Shown here: positions 47,804-60,231 of the stretch, piece after piece
Layout: the number at the start of each line of letters is the position of its first letter
Numbering within the stretch: position 1 is the stretch's first letter
NCBI RefSeq assembly: GCF_020520425.1
Contig: NC_079492.1
Location: forward strand, 138,326,361 to 138,390,360
Direction of reading: 5' to 3'
Length of the DNA: 64,000 bases
Source of the DNA: Spinacia oleracea
Lineage: Eukaryota; Streptophyta; Magnoliopsida; Caryophyllales; Amaranthaceae
Translations under genes and position numbers: made by a program
The notes under the pieces: generated by a model
The model's input: the letters and a program-made list of their open reading frames with translations, nothing else
Databases searched by the model: none
What the model was told of the DNA's origin: nothing

Positions 47804-48362
47804 ATTTGTTTAAGGATTAAGGAATTTATATGAGATTTAGAAAAAAAATCTCTGGTTTAAATGAAAATTAGAAGATGAATGAAGTAGAGATATCTTTAGT
47901 GGGGAAAGTACAGAGTTTCACTTTCAAGTTTCAACAGTTGGATGGCTGAGATTATTGAAGCTGACGGTTACTTCTTACTAGGTGCTTTTTTTTGTGGGGG
48001 AAAAACGGGCAACTATTTTTGTGCAAGTTGAGGGTATGGAGGGCCATGGTTGTTTTTTGTTGCGTAAGGTGCGTTTATTCACATAATTCGGATAATTAAG
48101 GAAAATAAATAGTTATATGAGATAAAGTAATAATGTACATAGAGTGATTATGGTTGTTAATTTGTCTACCAAAACCGGAAGTAGTGGTGAAAAGAGATTG
48201 ACATAAACTTTGGAAGGTCCTTATCTGCATCATTAATAATATTGAGAATTGCCCCAGAGATTTTCTATTGCTGATTACGGTGTTGATGACGCAAATTAAT
48301 AATTATCATCTTTAACAACAACATATACTTCGTATATTTAATCCCTTAGAAAGAATATTCAT
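47804..48362. other. Intergenic region upstream of the PI-PLC X gene
   Basis: It holds the promoter side of the minus-strand PLC gene. No TATA box was convincingly placed and no transposon was recognised. Confidence 0.4.
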
Positions 48363-48585
48363 TTGATAATGGTACATTTTCTAAGTGCCAAATTAGTACT
48401 TTTACAAGTAATATGTCCGAGTTTGATCCAACGTGATATATTTATTATAATATTTCATGTTCCTTATATTGTTGAAGTATGAAAATGTATTCATAAGAAT
48501 CCATGAGAGAACGATGTTTTTGTACCAAAAGTTAGGTTGTTTAGTCAGTATCCTGTTCGAATATGAGCCTAATTTAGAATCCATG
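48363..48585 (+). repeat. Dispersed repeat, copy 1 of a pair flanking the F-box gene
   Basis: It matches 52652-52856 in the same orientation over CTAAGTGCCAAATTAGTACT, GAGTTTGATCCAAC, ATGAGAGAACGAT and TTAG.CTGTTTAGTCAGT. The spacing is about 4.29 kb. Confidence 0.85.
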
Positions 48586-48689
48586 GGATATTGATTTTCC
48601 TTACAAATTTACATACAAATTCATTCCCATTGACACCATTTATGGCCGACTATCAAACATGTCGTTGATGTTATAGGCAAAGTGCTTTA

Positions 48690-48800
48690 ACAATGGGTGA
48701 TGGAATCAAGGAAGGCGAGCCAGGGCTAGTAGGGGAGGTTTAGCTGATGTATTACTTGTATGCACAATGCCCCACGTTCAAACCTCAGATCATAAGCATT
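48690..48800 (+). repeat. Possible tRNA-related SINE fragment
   Basis: It has a B-box-like word (CACGTTCAAACCTCAG) about 45 bp after a weak A-box-like TTTAGCTGATGTATT. No tail or target duplication was found. Confidence 0.25.
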
Positions 48801-49663
48801 TGTTAGTTTTTTAACTATGGTTCAGATGGTTGTTTCCATGGGTTGTGGCCACAACCACCTTCAATTTTTCCACAAATCAAATCACAAAGGATGATTGCTA
48901 GGTATGACCTCGACCAAACCCAATGGCTAACATTCTGGCTTGTAGCAAGAACAAATTAAGCTAGGATAGTTGGGCTTTGTGGCACATAGCTAAATTTTGA
49001 TATACTCACCACGTCTCCAAATAATATTTCTTTTTGATGCAAATGAGCCACAATGGCGGGATGAGAACAGGATCAGCTGAAAACGAGAGGGAACCAACTG
49101 AGCACCCACTCTTACTACGTCTCCAAATATCAGTGTTCTTTAATTGTGCATAGCTTAAAATTACACCCCCTCCCCCATAATTTATAATTGTATAACATCC
49201 TACATGTCTTGTAAATTAGCACCCCGTATTATAACATGTTTACAATTACACAAAACACTTAAATTCGCCATCAATTCATACACCAAATTGAAACAAATTA
49301 GTAAACACAAACTGATAATCAATCATTAAAAAAAACACCCAGAAAACAATAACCCATAAATAAAATTACAGACCTTTTTGTAAACAAACAATAACGATAG
49401 AATAACATAAAACTATATAGTATGAATTACAAACCTAGTCCAACTCGAATTCATATATTTTAATAAAATTGTGCGGTAATTAACATGAGTTAAGATTCCC
49501 GAAGACGTTGATCAGTACTTAACTACCTAATTTGATTATATAGAGATTTAGAGATATTGTTAGATAAGATTATACTTCGTATTAGGTTGCAGTAAGTTTA
49601 CAAAACATGTAAGTTTCCTAATTGTTATATAATCTCAAAAGTAATTAATTTGTATTCACCTCC
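48801..49663. other. Intergenic region upstream of the F-box/PP2 gene
   Basis: Nothing gene-like is present. The AT-rich sequence contains no transposon ends I could pair. Confidence 0.4.
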
Positions 49664-49670
49664 TATAAAA
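49664..49670 (+). promoter_or_regulatory. TATA box of the F-box/PP2 gene
   Basis: TATAAAA in CCTCCTATAAAACC lies 55 bp before the start codon. That implies a 5' leader of only about 20-30 nt. Confidence 0.6.
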
Positions 49671-49718
49671 CCATCCACTAATCACCTTAACAAATAACAA
49701 AACTCATTATTGTCCAAA

Positions 49719-51899
49719 ATGGACGGGCTACCGGTAGAATGTATTGCAACCATAATTTCCTTGACAAATCCTCGTGATGCTTGCTGCTTTGCTTCCATAT
49801 CTAGAACCTTTAATTCTGCTGCTAATTCCGATCTTGTATGGGACCGTTTTCTGCCGTCCGATTACAGAAACATACTCGCCCAATTTGACGGTGGTGATCA
49901 TCATCAGTCACTATTAGATTCATCTACCTCCAAGAAGCACCTCTATATGAATCTCGTTGATACTCCTCTCCTCATCGACGGGGGTATGATGGTAATTTCT
50001 TCTTGTTGTTCTGGCTCTTTCAATTCAACCCTTCATATTTACGAGTATTTCTTTCAAATTGTGAATCAACGAATTTAATTGGTTAAAATAATAATTTAAT
50101 ATAAATTTTGATAAAATATTAAAGTATATATGTGAAATATAAAAGAAAAGATAAAGAATATTTTGAGACATCCAAAAGAAAAACTTAAAGAAACAAGAGA
50201 CGGACAATCATATACTGTATTTCATAAACCATCCACTAATTAATCACTTCAACCTCCAATCCGTGGACTATGGACCATGGTGCACATAGAGCAAAACAAA
50301 AGAACATGCAATAAAATGTTTTACATGTTTGTTATAAAAAATCACAATTTATTAAAAATATAAAAAAAATATATGTCAATGTTCTTTTCACGTAACCAGA
50401 TGTTCTTTTAATTATATACTAATGTTCTTAAAGTGCACCATACTCTATGACGTGTGCACCATGGTCCATCTTTTAAATTGCGCTTCAACCTCATAAAAGA
50501 ATATTTTCAATATAAAGATTAAAACGGAACATTTTAAATAAATAAATAAATATATAAAGAGGGGCGGAGGGAGTAGATATTATTATTACTATGTGATAAT
50601 CGAAATTTTCATCTATCTTTGTTTCAGATCTTTTGGGTGGAGAAATCAACGGGTAAAAAATGTTACACTATTTCTGCAATGAAGTTACATATACATTGTT
50701 CTTCACGATATAACTGCCGAGTGGAGTCGAATTATGTGCCCAAGTCGAGGTTTTGATCTCTTACACTATTATCCTCTATGCTATATTCTGATTTGTGTGG
50801 ATGGTAGTTATCATTAATAGAAATATCACAAGAGATTGATCGAGTTACGTTTATAGAATATAATACCATAAGGAAAGTTATGTTATGCAAAGTCCTATTG
50901 AGAAGTAATTTAGGACGTAGTTTTTATTGTAACAGAATCAAAATATCACAATAGATCGATCGAGTTATCTTTAATATCATAAGAGATTAATTCGAAATAT
51001 GTTAATACAATATCACATGAAATTGATCGAGTTATGTTAATACAATATCACTTTGTAGGTTTTCTAGTTCTCATAGATTTCTATCAATATAGTGTAACAT
51101 AACTCATATCGCTAAGGTATAATATACTCGTAGTAATTCTATTTCATGTGATATTCTATTAATTGGGTTATCGTCAACCTGATTCTTCATCGTTGTTTTA
51201 ATTAGAGTTTAAAATTTTCTTTCTTTGTCAATAAAAATTGCGTTGTTATTGTAATTTTTACCTGTAAACCTCAAGTCAACTCAACTCAACAGGTTTTCCG
51301 AAGTAGTAAGGGTTATGAATGTTCAGCGGATAAATGAATTGGGAGAGAGAATAAGAACGTCCATGTTATCTCCAAACACAAAATACACCGTTTACTTTGT
51401 CTTCCGGGTTGAAAATTATAGTTGGAACCCGAGATTCCAAGATCCGTTACGGGTTAAAGTTGAAAAATTCAGTCCATACGAAATCAAAGCGGTGAGGGGG
51501 AAGGTGTATGTTGACCGTCCTGATCCCAAGCGTGCGGCTATGTTGAAGAAAAACGTGGTGACGTGTTATTCTTATTTGGATAAAATGGGGGCAGAAGAAG
51601 AAGAAGAAGATAGTGTAAAGCTTCCAGAGAAGCGGCGAGATGGGTGGATGGAGGTGGAAATGGGGGAAGTAATTATTAACGAAGAAGAAGAAGAAGAAGA
51701 AGAAAATTATGTCTTGTTTTCAATTTCGACTAATCCAATCTATTCGAGGAATGAAAGTCATTTGGTTGTTCAAGGAATTGAGATTAGGCCGACTAATCGC
51801 AGGTGTAACCAAAGTAAAAGTTCTGTCGGACAACGGTGGTTATGCGACACTAATTTACTACTCTCTTACATGCTAGACAAAATAGGAAACTTTTTCTAA
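49719..51899 (+). CDS. F-box protein with PP2-like lectin domain, 333 aa
   Basis: Exons 49719-49991, 50628-50749 and 51293-51899 join in frame. The F-box is at the extreme N-terminus (LPVECIATIISLTNPRDACC, then FNSAANSDLVWDRFLP), as in PP2-B proteins. The phloem-protein-2 domain follows (FWVEKSTGKKCYTISA, TSMLSPNTKYTVYFVFRV, SHLVVQGIEIRP). Proteins of this family act as SCF ubiquitin-ligase substrate adaptors that may bind N-glycans. Odd points: the middle of the PP2 domain (HCSSRYNCRVESNYVPKSR) is diverged from the usual WxW region. Two GAA-repeat stretches encode runs of Glu near residues 228 and 257. There is a 30-residue tail after EIRP. A MITE fragment lies in intron 1. The frame is fully open, so I treat it as functional. 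Confidence 0.87.
50067..50212 (+). repeat. Stowaway-type fragment in intron 1 of the F-box gene
   Basis: It is collinear with 15460-15607 and ends GAGACGGA. The left terminus is missing. Confidence 0.6.
50815..51060 (+). repeat. Degenerate tandem repeat in intron 2 of the F-box gene
   Basis: About four units resemble AATATCACAAGAGATTGATCGAGTTA. Confidence 0.65.
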
Positions 51900-52497
51900 T
51901 TGGTTCAGAAATGTTTATTGTACGTACCATTTTGACATTTACCGTACAATGATGGTAGGGTAATTTTTCTGATAGAAAAGAAGCAATCAAATTTATTATA
52001 GAGGAGTCTTTATGTCGCGTTACTGAGGGCCTCGTTTCAAAAAAAATATGTCGTGTCTAGGGGCTTTACCTGGACTAACTAATAAAAGGCCTAGAGCCAA
52101 AAGTGATTATAGAAACCAATCACGTTCACAGAAAAAAAAAAAAAAAAAAAAATCGTATTCATCTAGAAGAAAAATAAAAATTGTGTTTTCATTATGGTAT
52201 TAAAGAACGACAATTACTTAAATACGTTCACATCGCCAAAAAAGCCAAAGGGTGAACAGATCAGGTTTTACTACAATAACTTGAATAGAATACGCGACAC
52301 CACCCTGTTTCCAGTTATGATGCACAAAAGCAGGCTTCAACAAATCCCTTATCTTACACACATTTTTCCAGCTCCAACTAGCATTCATAGGCGGGTTATA
52401 ATTAATCCCAACAGTTAGTGTCCTTAAGATAAACACAATGGACACATTTTACCCAAAGAACATCACTTTTGAGATCTCTGAACCACCTTTAGCCTTA
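51900..52497. other. Region downstream of the F-box gene
   Basis: There is a poly(A) run at about 52131-52151. Frames here are short and unsupported. Confidence 0.4.
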
Positions 52498-52614
52498 GGC
52501 CCTGTTCTTTTCTGAACTGAACTGAACTGAACTGAATGCTCCTGAACTGAACTGAATTGAACTGAACTGCCAAATAAGTCCTGAAACTGAAATTAAGCCA
52601 AAAAGAACAGGGCC
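52498..52614. mobile_element. Tiny Harbinger-like MITE, 117 bp
   Basis: Inverted ends GGCCCTGTTCTTTT / AAAAGAACAGGGCC are perfect over 14 bp and flanked by TTA at 52495-52497 and 52615-52617. The interior is (GAACTGAACT)n. Confidence 0.9.
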
Positions 52615-52651
52615 TTAAGCCACTGAAGGAGGTTTAGCCTTAATTCATTTG

Positions 52652-52856
52652 ATAAAGATACATTTCTAAGTGCCAAATTAGTACTTTTACAATAATATGG
52701 CCGAGTTTGATCCAACATGATTTATTATATCTTTCATGTTTCATATATGGTTGAAATATGAAAATGTTTTCATAAGAATTCATGAGAGAACGATCTTTGT
52801 AGCAAGAGTTAGGCTGTTTAGTCAGTCTCCGGTTCGAATTGAAGCCTAATTTAGTC
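52652..52856 (+). repeat. Dispersed repeat, copy 2 of the pair flanking the F-box gene
   Basis: Counterpart of 48363-48585, same orientation. Confidence 0.85.
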
Positions 52857-52970
52857 AAATATGACATTAAATCAGGTTTTGACATGTTGTTTGAACTTCC
52901 ATGATATCCAATTTGTTTGTTTTAATCCAACTTAGGATTTGGTAGTCTGTATGACTATATCTCTCTGATA

Positions 52971-53226
52971 CTCCATCCGTTTTGAAATAATGGGATAATT
53001 TACCTTTTTACGCTTGACAATGTAAATGTTTGGACATTAATATCTCTAATTTTGTATTCCTGAAATTATAAAAAGTTGATATTCTAAACGTACATATCGA
53101 GACAAATTAAACAAGACCCTACACGACTATGTTTTTCCTTACCTATAAATCACATATGATAGCCAAAATTGATTATAAATAGTGTTAAAACTTAAAAGTT
53201 CATATTTATTTTTAAAAAGAAAGGAG
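52971..53226. mobile_element. Stowaway-like MITE, 256 bp
   Basis: CTCCATCCGTTTTGAAATAA on the left pairs loosely with the complement CTCCTTTCTTTTTAAAAATA on the right. TA flanks both ends. Confidence 0.7.
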
Positions 53227-53437
53227 TATATAATTTATTTTTTGGACCAGATGGTATGAGGTATGATCCGGTAATAAATGGAATCCGAGATAATAATCTC
53301 GACCCGACACGTATAAGTGGGCAGCCCAAGTCCAATAGAATGAATATGAATTAGCAGTTGAATCTTGAATGAAAGCAGTTGAATCTTGATAAGCAATAAT
53401 TCAGAAAGGTTTAAGGTTTAAGGAGGGAGAGAGAGAG

Positions 53438-56177
53438 ATGCCAACTCTGACGAAACTCTTCAGTATGGAAGAAGCTGCTCAGCACAACACCAAAGATGAT
53501 TGTTGGGTAGTCATTGATGGCAAGGTAGCTTCCCTTTTACCCTTTCTCTTTCACATTCAAACTCCAGATTTTCTACTTGTTAATCTGCTATATTTGAGGG
53601 GGTTTTTTGGGTGTTAATTGATGCTCATTTTGTTCAATTACTTGTTTATTGCATCTCGGATTTTGCTTAAGTTTAATACTTCATCTCCTTTGAATTTATA
53701 ATTATTGCACTACTTGATTGCATTTTTATCTGGGTTTATATCTTTGATTTCACGAGGATTTGATTAATTGGTTATATTGTTTGGTGACTACTGTACTGAT
53801 TAGTGTTTAAAATCTTCACTGTTGTTGAGTTATTGCGTGTTAATCCAATGCCTCATTTCGTTCTTGTTCGTGCTATAACCTCGACCTAGCTTTGGACTCC
53901 AATGCCCCAATTTGGTCTCCGCGTAGCTGTGGACATAGATTGGACATAATTGTCAACTATGGGTTCAAATTTGGTGTTGTTTGTGCTCGTTGCTCGACAT
54001 ATCTGTGGATTCCAATGCCCCAGTTTCGTATTCTTTGTGCTCGAGCTACTTGTTTTAATGGCTTTGTGTTTATATTTTCCTAATTTCATTTGTAAAATTG
54101 AGATTCTTGTTGTGCTGTGAACATAGAGGATGTACTTATGGTACCTAGCTAGTTGTTGGACCTTTTAGGAGAATTTACACACTGAATTGCCCCATGCTCA
54201 TGTAATTTTTATTGGTTGTTCTTTCCTTTCCTTTATCTGCATTTACTTGGCCTTGGTTTTGGTCATTGTTTGAACTGTTTTATAGTTTTGGTTGAAAATT
54301 CTCTAAGCTCTCCTCAACATCACAACAAAAAATATTTTGCTCCTCCTTAAGGAACTAAAAACCAAAATGTGATAACCACAAAAAGTAGTTTTCAGTTTTC
54401 AAAACCAATATGATTACTATAGGTACGACTGTTTTTTTGTTCATTCAATCTAAATCATATGACTACTAAAACCAAAAAACCAAAAACAGGACACCGACAA
54501 TGATAACGAACGAGCCATTAGTTCCTGGCTACATTGCTATTTTTCAGCTTTTAAGCACAAACCATTATATATGCTGGATTATGGAGTTTGAATGTCAATA
54601 GATTATGCTTAGATTAACCATAAAGGAGTAAGAGTACGATATGAGACAAATGCAGCTTAGGTATTCTTGTTAGTGATTGGTGAAAAATGATACACTTAGA
54701 TGTTTGGAAGAATCTTATCGGAGATGTAACTGCTGGTAACTGCTATGCCTAATTTTGAAGATGTGTGGTTTATTGAGAGGCTCTTCTGCCATGACATATC
54801 AATCTGCAGCATTTTGTTATATGTATTTCGACTCTCCAATGTAGAGAGTATAGACTCAAGCATTTTATGTATCTGTATGGCTTATATGTTTGCACCTCAA
54901 AGTGTGTACCATTGGCTGGATGCTTCCATTATTAACCAGTCATCCCTCTCACAAGTTTTTTTTTTTATGGTGAGGTGGGGTGGGGGACAGAGGAATTAAT
55001 TTCAATGCTTGAGTTTCTCAATGTCTCAGATTGCTATCGTCTCATCAATATAGTTGTGTAATTGTGTGTTTTAATCAATTACAGCCCATGTCCAATAAGT
55101 CTATAGAATTTGTATCCATCTCAATCCTCCTGTATTCACTTTGGGTTTTGGTATGGCAAAAAATATGTCTCTTTGAATTGAAACAGTGGTGTTGAAACTT
55201 GAAACTCGGAACTGTATATCAGTGGTTATATTTTCTTGTTTGCTCAAATAATTCCATGTTGTAAGCTCAGCATTCATGTTAAGTCAAATATTCTAATGTC
55301 TTCTAATGGATGGAAGGATTATCATTAGTATTTTAGTAATGATTATTCTAAGCTAATGTCTACTTTTTCAGTCTTGCTGGCTTTGTCTTCTCAGTACGTT
55401 TGTTCTTCTGCTCAGTACAGCTTAATGTACCATGTTTTGTGCTACAGTCTTTAATGATTATCAGTCCAAACTTTGGTGATTGTGTGTTTTAAGTGAAGTC
55501 AGTCAGCATTTGGCTACTTGTCACACAGATCTTTTTTAATTTCATCAAATCTTTCCGTAACCTGCGGGAGATTTGGGCTGTGAATTAAATCATAATCCGT
55601 TTAATAGGAAAGTACTAGTATATGATTCTGAAGTTAACGCGCTTAAGTTTTGAAACTCAATAACTGTTTACCTTTTCAGGTGTATGACGTGTCATCTTAT
55701 CTCGACGATCATCCCGGTGGAGATGACGTGCTTCTATCTGCAACTGGTATGTCCATTATCTCAGTATATCCTATGGATTGTGGTTGCTTGTTTATGTAAC
55801 ACTAGACATCTCATTTACATCCTGTATACTAATGAGTTACTAGTATAAAACAATTTATTTTTTTAGAGAAAAGGTTAATGAAAAATACTTCGATCTAAAA
55901 TTATTGAATTAGCTTCATGTCTGACATTGACTGTGAAGGGAAAGACGCAAAAGAAGAATTTGAAGATGCTGGACATAGTCAAGATGCGAGGGATGAAATG
56001 GAGAAGTATTTTGTTGGGGAACTAATCCCATCTGATGAAACTACTCCTGAACCTGTGCAAGAAAAAGTGGGTACCATTCAGAAGATCAAGGATTTGTCTC
56101 TGCAATACTGGGCAGCTCCTGTTGCAATCATTGGCATCTCCATTGTAGTTGGCTTCCTTTACTTGCGTAAGAAGTAG
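53438..56177 (+). CDS. Cytochrome b5, about 130 aa, tail-anchored
   Basis: Exons 53438-53524, 55680-55746 and 55939-56177 join in frame. The haem-binding core has HPGG with axial His40 and a second axial His64 in EDAGHS, after [18 protein letters not shown] hydrophobic anchor ([19 protein letters not shown]) and a short basic tail RKK mark a C-terminal ER membrane anchor. It donates electrons to ER desaturases, hydroxylases and related enzymes. Length is close to the usual 130-140 residues. Intron 1 is long (2,155 bp) and intron 2 short. The acceptor of exon 3 (GTGAAG) has a weak pyrimidine tract, but phase and homology require it. The start codon follows a GAGAGAGAG tract. Confidence 0.93.
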
Positions 56178-57308
56178 GGGGGGAACTCATAGAAGAAGGC
56201 GGGGGCAAATAGAACAAGCATCGTTCATCAAACAACTCAAAACTACCTTTACAAACAATGAGTGAGGAGGATAGCTTAGCAATTTTGACACATAATTTAA
56301 GCACTTGGAATTGTAGTTTTTTCATTCATGGACAATAGTAAATCCTGATATATTTCTGGAAACAGGATTTTCTGTCCGAGCTACAGATTACTCTTATAGA
56401 GTATGTCTGGAGAAATGATTATTCCAATGAGATTTCAATTATCTTGCACTATTTTAATGTTTGTAATTTCAGCAACAGGGTTCTTATCAAATTTAATCAC
56501 AATTGAGAGGGAGATTTAGCTAATGATAGTTGAGCCAAAATATTGCTCATGGAGTCATGGTAAAATAATTTGCACCAGTTTTTAGTACTCCCTCTTTTAA
56601 AGTCTTGCAATAATGTCTTTGAATGAATGAAGTAAGACGGGGAAGATTTTCCTACCGGTTCCTTTTTATTCCCACCAACTTTCCTACCGGTTCCTTTTTA
56701 TTCTCACCAACATGAATCGTATACTAGAAATTCGTACTCAACTTTATTAAACCTATTAAACCTAGTTGTATGAACATCTGTGTTTAATACTCTGTACTAA
56801 CTTGTTGCATTTGTAGTAGTGATTTTCATAGAAATGCTTAAAGGTGCCAAAATTCACAAAATATATCCTTCAATACGAATTCGGTTATTTTGGAAAAGAA
56901 AAAGAAAAAAAATTCTCGCTTCACCAATCTACCGATTTCGTTCATCACAGGATTTGCTATATACTAAAAGATCCTTAAAATATAAACCGTCACTCAACGA
57001 TTTACCTTAATTAATGGCCAATTAAGTTGGGTTTTTTTTGTGTTGACTTGTAAGAAAAAATTAGACTAGATTCAGTACTGAGGTGGGTGGTAGATTGATA
57101 ATTTTATTAAAAAGAGATGGATTTTGGAATTTTAACATATGTTTAAGCATTATCTATAGAAATAGCTCTGTTTCTGTTCAACTATTTTTACATCAATAGT
57201 ATTCAAAAAATAAAGTAAAATTCCAACAAATTATCCATGATGCCGACTTGGACTCTGACTCTCTGAACAGTCGAAAAATAAGTAATTTGACATGAGCAAA
57301 AAAATTAA
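56178..57308. other. Intergenic; contains a 32-bp tandem duplication
   Basis: TTTCCTACCGGTTCCTTTTT plus ATTCYCACCAAC is doubled at about 56648-56711. The 63-codon frame at 56819-57010 is Lys/Arg-rich and unsupported. Confidence 0.5.
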
Positions 57309-57551
57309 GGCCCTGTTCTATTCAACTTATTTTGACTTATTTCAGACAAAGTAAGTTCAGATAAGTTCAGATAATATAAGTTCAGCAAAAATAAGTTTTT
57401 TTATTTATTTTCACACACAAATAAGTCTATTTCAGACAAAATAAGTTTTTTTCAGATAAAATAAGTTCAGATAATTTCAATTAAGTTCAGATAAGTTCAA
57501 ATATGTTCAGATAATATAAGTTCAGTTAAAATAATGTCCAATAGAACGGGC
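57309..57551. mobile_element. Harbinger-like MITE, 243 bp
   Basis: GGCCCTGTTCTATT on the left and GCCCGTTCTATT (complement) on the right are flanked by TAA (57306-57308, 57552-57554). The interior repeats AGATAAGTTCAGATAATATA. It ends about 170 bp before the RRM gene start. Confidence 0.8.
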
Positions 57552-57722
57552 TAATTAACCCGACCTAACTCACTCAATTATGACCCGGCCCAAACCAGAC
57601 TTAACTGAGTACCCAAAACGACCGCTCGAGTTAACAGCTCTAATTAATTCACCCCCGGAAAAACAAACTGTTCAGAAGAAAGAAGAGAGGGAAAAAGCTT
57701 AATTTGGGGATTTGATTCAACA

Positions 57723-60231
57723 ATGATGAATCAACCAGGAATGCAGAAGAACACACTATACGTAGGAGGATTAGCAGAGGAAGTTAATGAAGGAATCCTT
57801 CATGCTGCATTCATTCCTTTTGGGGAAATCAAAGATGTGAAAACCCCACTTGACCAAGCTACTCAGAAGCACAGATCCTTCGGTTTCGTCACTTTTTTGG
57901 AGAGAGAAGATGCTGCTGCTGCCATGGATAATATGGATGGTGCTGAACTTTATGGCCGTGTTCTCACTGTTAATTACGCTCTTCCTGAGAAAATTAAGGG
58001 TGGTGAACAAGGCTGGGCTGCTCAACCTAGTATGTCCTTTCCCTTTAAAACCCTAATTTTGATCCTAATTTCGTTTGTTTTTTTCTGGGTTTTGTTCTTT
58101 TTGTTGAATATATGTTGTTGAATTTTGTGTGTTAATGTTTATTTTTCGATTATGGGGTTTACGAGGGTTACCTAATTCGCTATTCCCCACGAACCACGAC
58201 CCTGAATGTGCAAATTGGTTTGTGCTACATGGTAAAGACGTGAAATGTTACAATGTACACTCTTAGAATGGCAAAATTAGGTAGAGAATTGCGTACCGGA
58301 TTTGTGTAACATGAGGTCTAAGTAACACTAAGTTTATTGATTTGGTGGTGGTCTCACTGGTTTGTGATTAGGATTACAACCCTTGAGGAGGGTTGGGATA
58401 AACTTTGTGTCTCGGTTATTATGAGAAAGAGAAAGATTTGTCTTATAGTTAGTAAGAGGAAAATGCTGACAAACACAGCTAGTTTGCTGCCATGATCAAT
58501 CTGCAATCTTGTTCTAGGATGTGTAATTTGTTCTCAGCTTGAATATCCGAAAAAAAGCATATCCAGAACTTGTGAGATGTTTGGAAATAGGTGTATTGGT
58601 TCGTTTTCTAGGTTTGAGATTTGAGAACAGTGCATGGTTCTATGGCTTTGTTAAATCTTGATAGGTATATGTGGGGAACTTCGTATGAATTGTTGTCATC
58701 TTTGGCAAACTATGTGCGAGGATTATTGGATAAGATCTGCGGGACGTGTAGTACCTATGGTGCCCTGGAACAGAAACAGGATAGCTGGTAAACACATTTT
58801 TTGAGAAATAGGAAATGTAGTCCATGTTGAAATGCACGAACTGAAATCAATTACCTTGGCCAACATTTGGGAACGGGGGAATATTCTAGTAGTACGGAGT
58901 TCTTTGGTCTGTTCGCGACAATAATACTCTTATATAAATAAAGAAGGTATCATGGTTAGTTTAAGTCCATTTAAAATAGATTATTGTAAAAGAACATTTT
59001 GAGACTTCATAAATCTATGAAGGGGAAGTTTTGTTATTCTAAAGAAGAGGTTTCCCTTGAATTTCCTCCACGCACAATTTTCTGAACGTGAAACGTGACA
59101 GTTCCTGTGTGTCTAAGTGTAGAACTATGTATAGAGTTTAGAGATTTATATTTGAGGAAACAGCTTTACCCTTCACCAGCTATGAAAAGACACATTGATC
59201 GTTATATCTTATGGAGTATATCACAAACAACATTTGTCATGATGCTGCGTGACCCATTTTTGCTGCAGTAATAAGTTTCTGTCATTTAGATTTTAGAACT
59301 TCAGAATAGAAGCAGTAAATGAAAGTAAAAAGAAAAGCAGATGAATCATCCTGGAGAAGATCAGTTAATAAAGTACAAAGGTTCAGATTTTGGAACCTGA
59401 GCCCTTTATTCTATAGGAAGGGAGTTTTAACTTGGTGTTTAGGTAATTAGCTAGCTATTACAATGGTTACATCATGTATGAACTTCAGCCTTCAAGTTTG
59501 ATGACAGTCGAATCACAGAAATTTGGATAAGAACAGAAAAAGATCCTTCCTTACTTGTAGGAATTAGGAATTAGGAACTGGAACTTTGATGGATATTAGG
59601 AGTACGAAGTATCTGATATAACATTCAAATAGTAGGGGTTTGCTTGCCAAAACATAAAATAAGTTAGGGATTTGTTAAGGTATATGCATTGACCTGAAAC
59701 CTGATTGTGTCCACTGTCCACTGTCCACTTGTCCAGTATGCTATTATACTGACATCTTACCTAAGTCATTTAGTGCATTAAGATATTGTGTTATAATGAC
59801 TACCCGATGAGAGAGTTGGAGGAGGGGATTAAGCAGTGTATCAAATGCTTTTCAGTGCTATAGTTTCTTCTTTTTATACTGACAACTGATATCACTTACC
59901 TCAACTTTTGTATCAGCTGTGAGTCATTGGAAGTGCTAGTTATGTGCACTATCTTATTGTTTTATTTCCTACTGTTTTGCGGATCTTCTTTCTCTACTGC
60001 TTATGACTAACTTGTGCAAATTTGTCTGCAGTTTGGGCGGATGCTGATACATGGTTTGAGAGGCAGCAGATGGAAGAAGAAATGCAGCGTCTCCAAGCTG
60101 AAAATCTAGCTTCAGCAGAAGCAGCTGAAGAGTTGCACAGAAAGAAAATGGCCGAGGAGCGTGAAGGGGAAAAAGATGATGACCCCATGGCTAAGGCTGA
60201 AGCAGAGGTTCTACAACAAAATCAGAGCTGA
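57723..60231 (+). CDS. RRM protein of the PPIE / ATE1 kind, 168 aa
   Basis: Two exons, 57723-58029 and 60032-60231, join in frame across a 2-kb intron (CCTA|GTATGT ... CTGCAG|TTTGGG). An RNA-recognition motif fills residues 10-85 with RNP2 LYVGGL and RNP1 RSFGFVTF. It is followed by [20 protein letters not shown] and an acidic, charged helix to the end. The RRM is the type found at the N-terminus of spliceosomal cyclophilin E, but no isomerase domain is present, matching plant ATE1-like proteins. A role in pre-mRNA splicing is inferred from the family. The start could be either of two adjacent ATG codons (57723 or 57726). Confidence 0.9.

Noticed and set aside
56819-57010. 63-codon Lys/Arg-rich frame after cytochrome b5
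   Set aside because: Short, compositionally biased, no promoter or homologue recognised.
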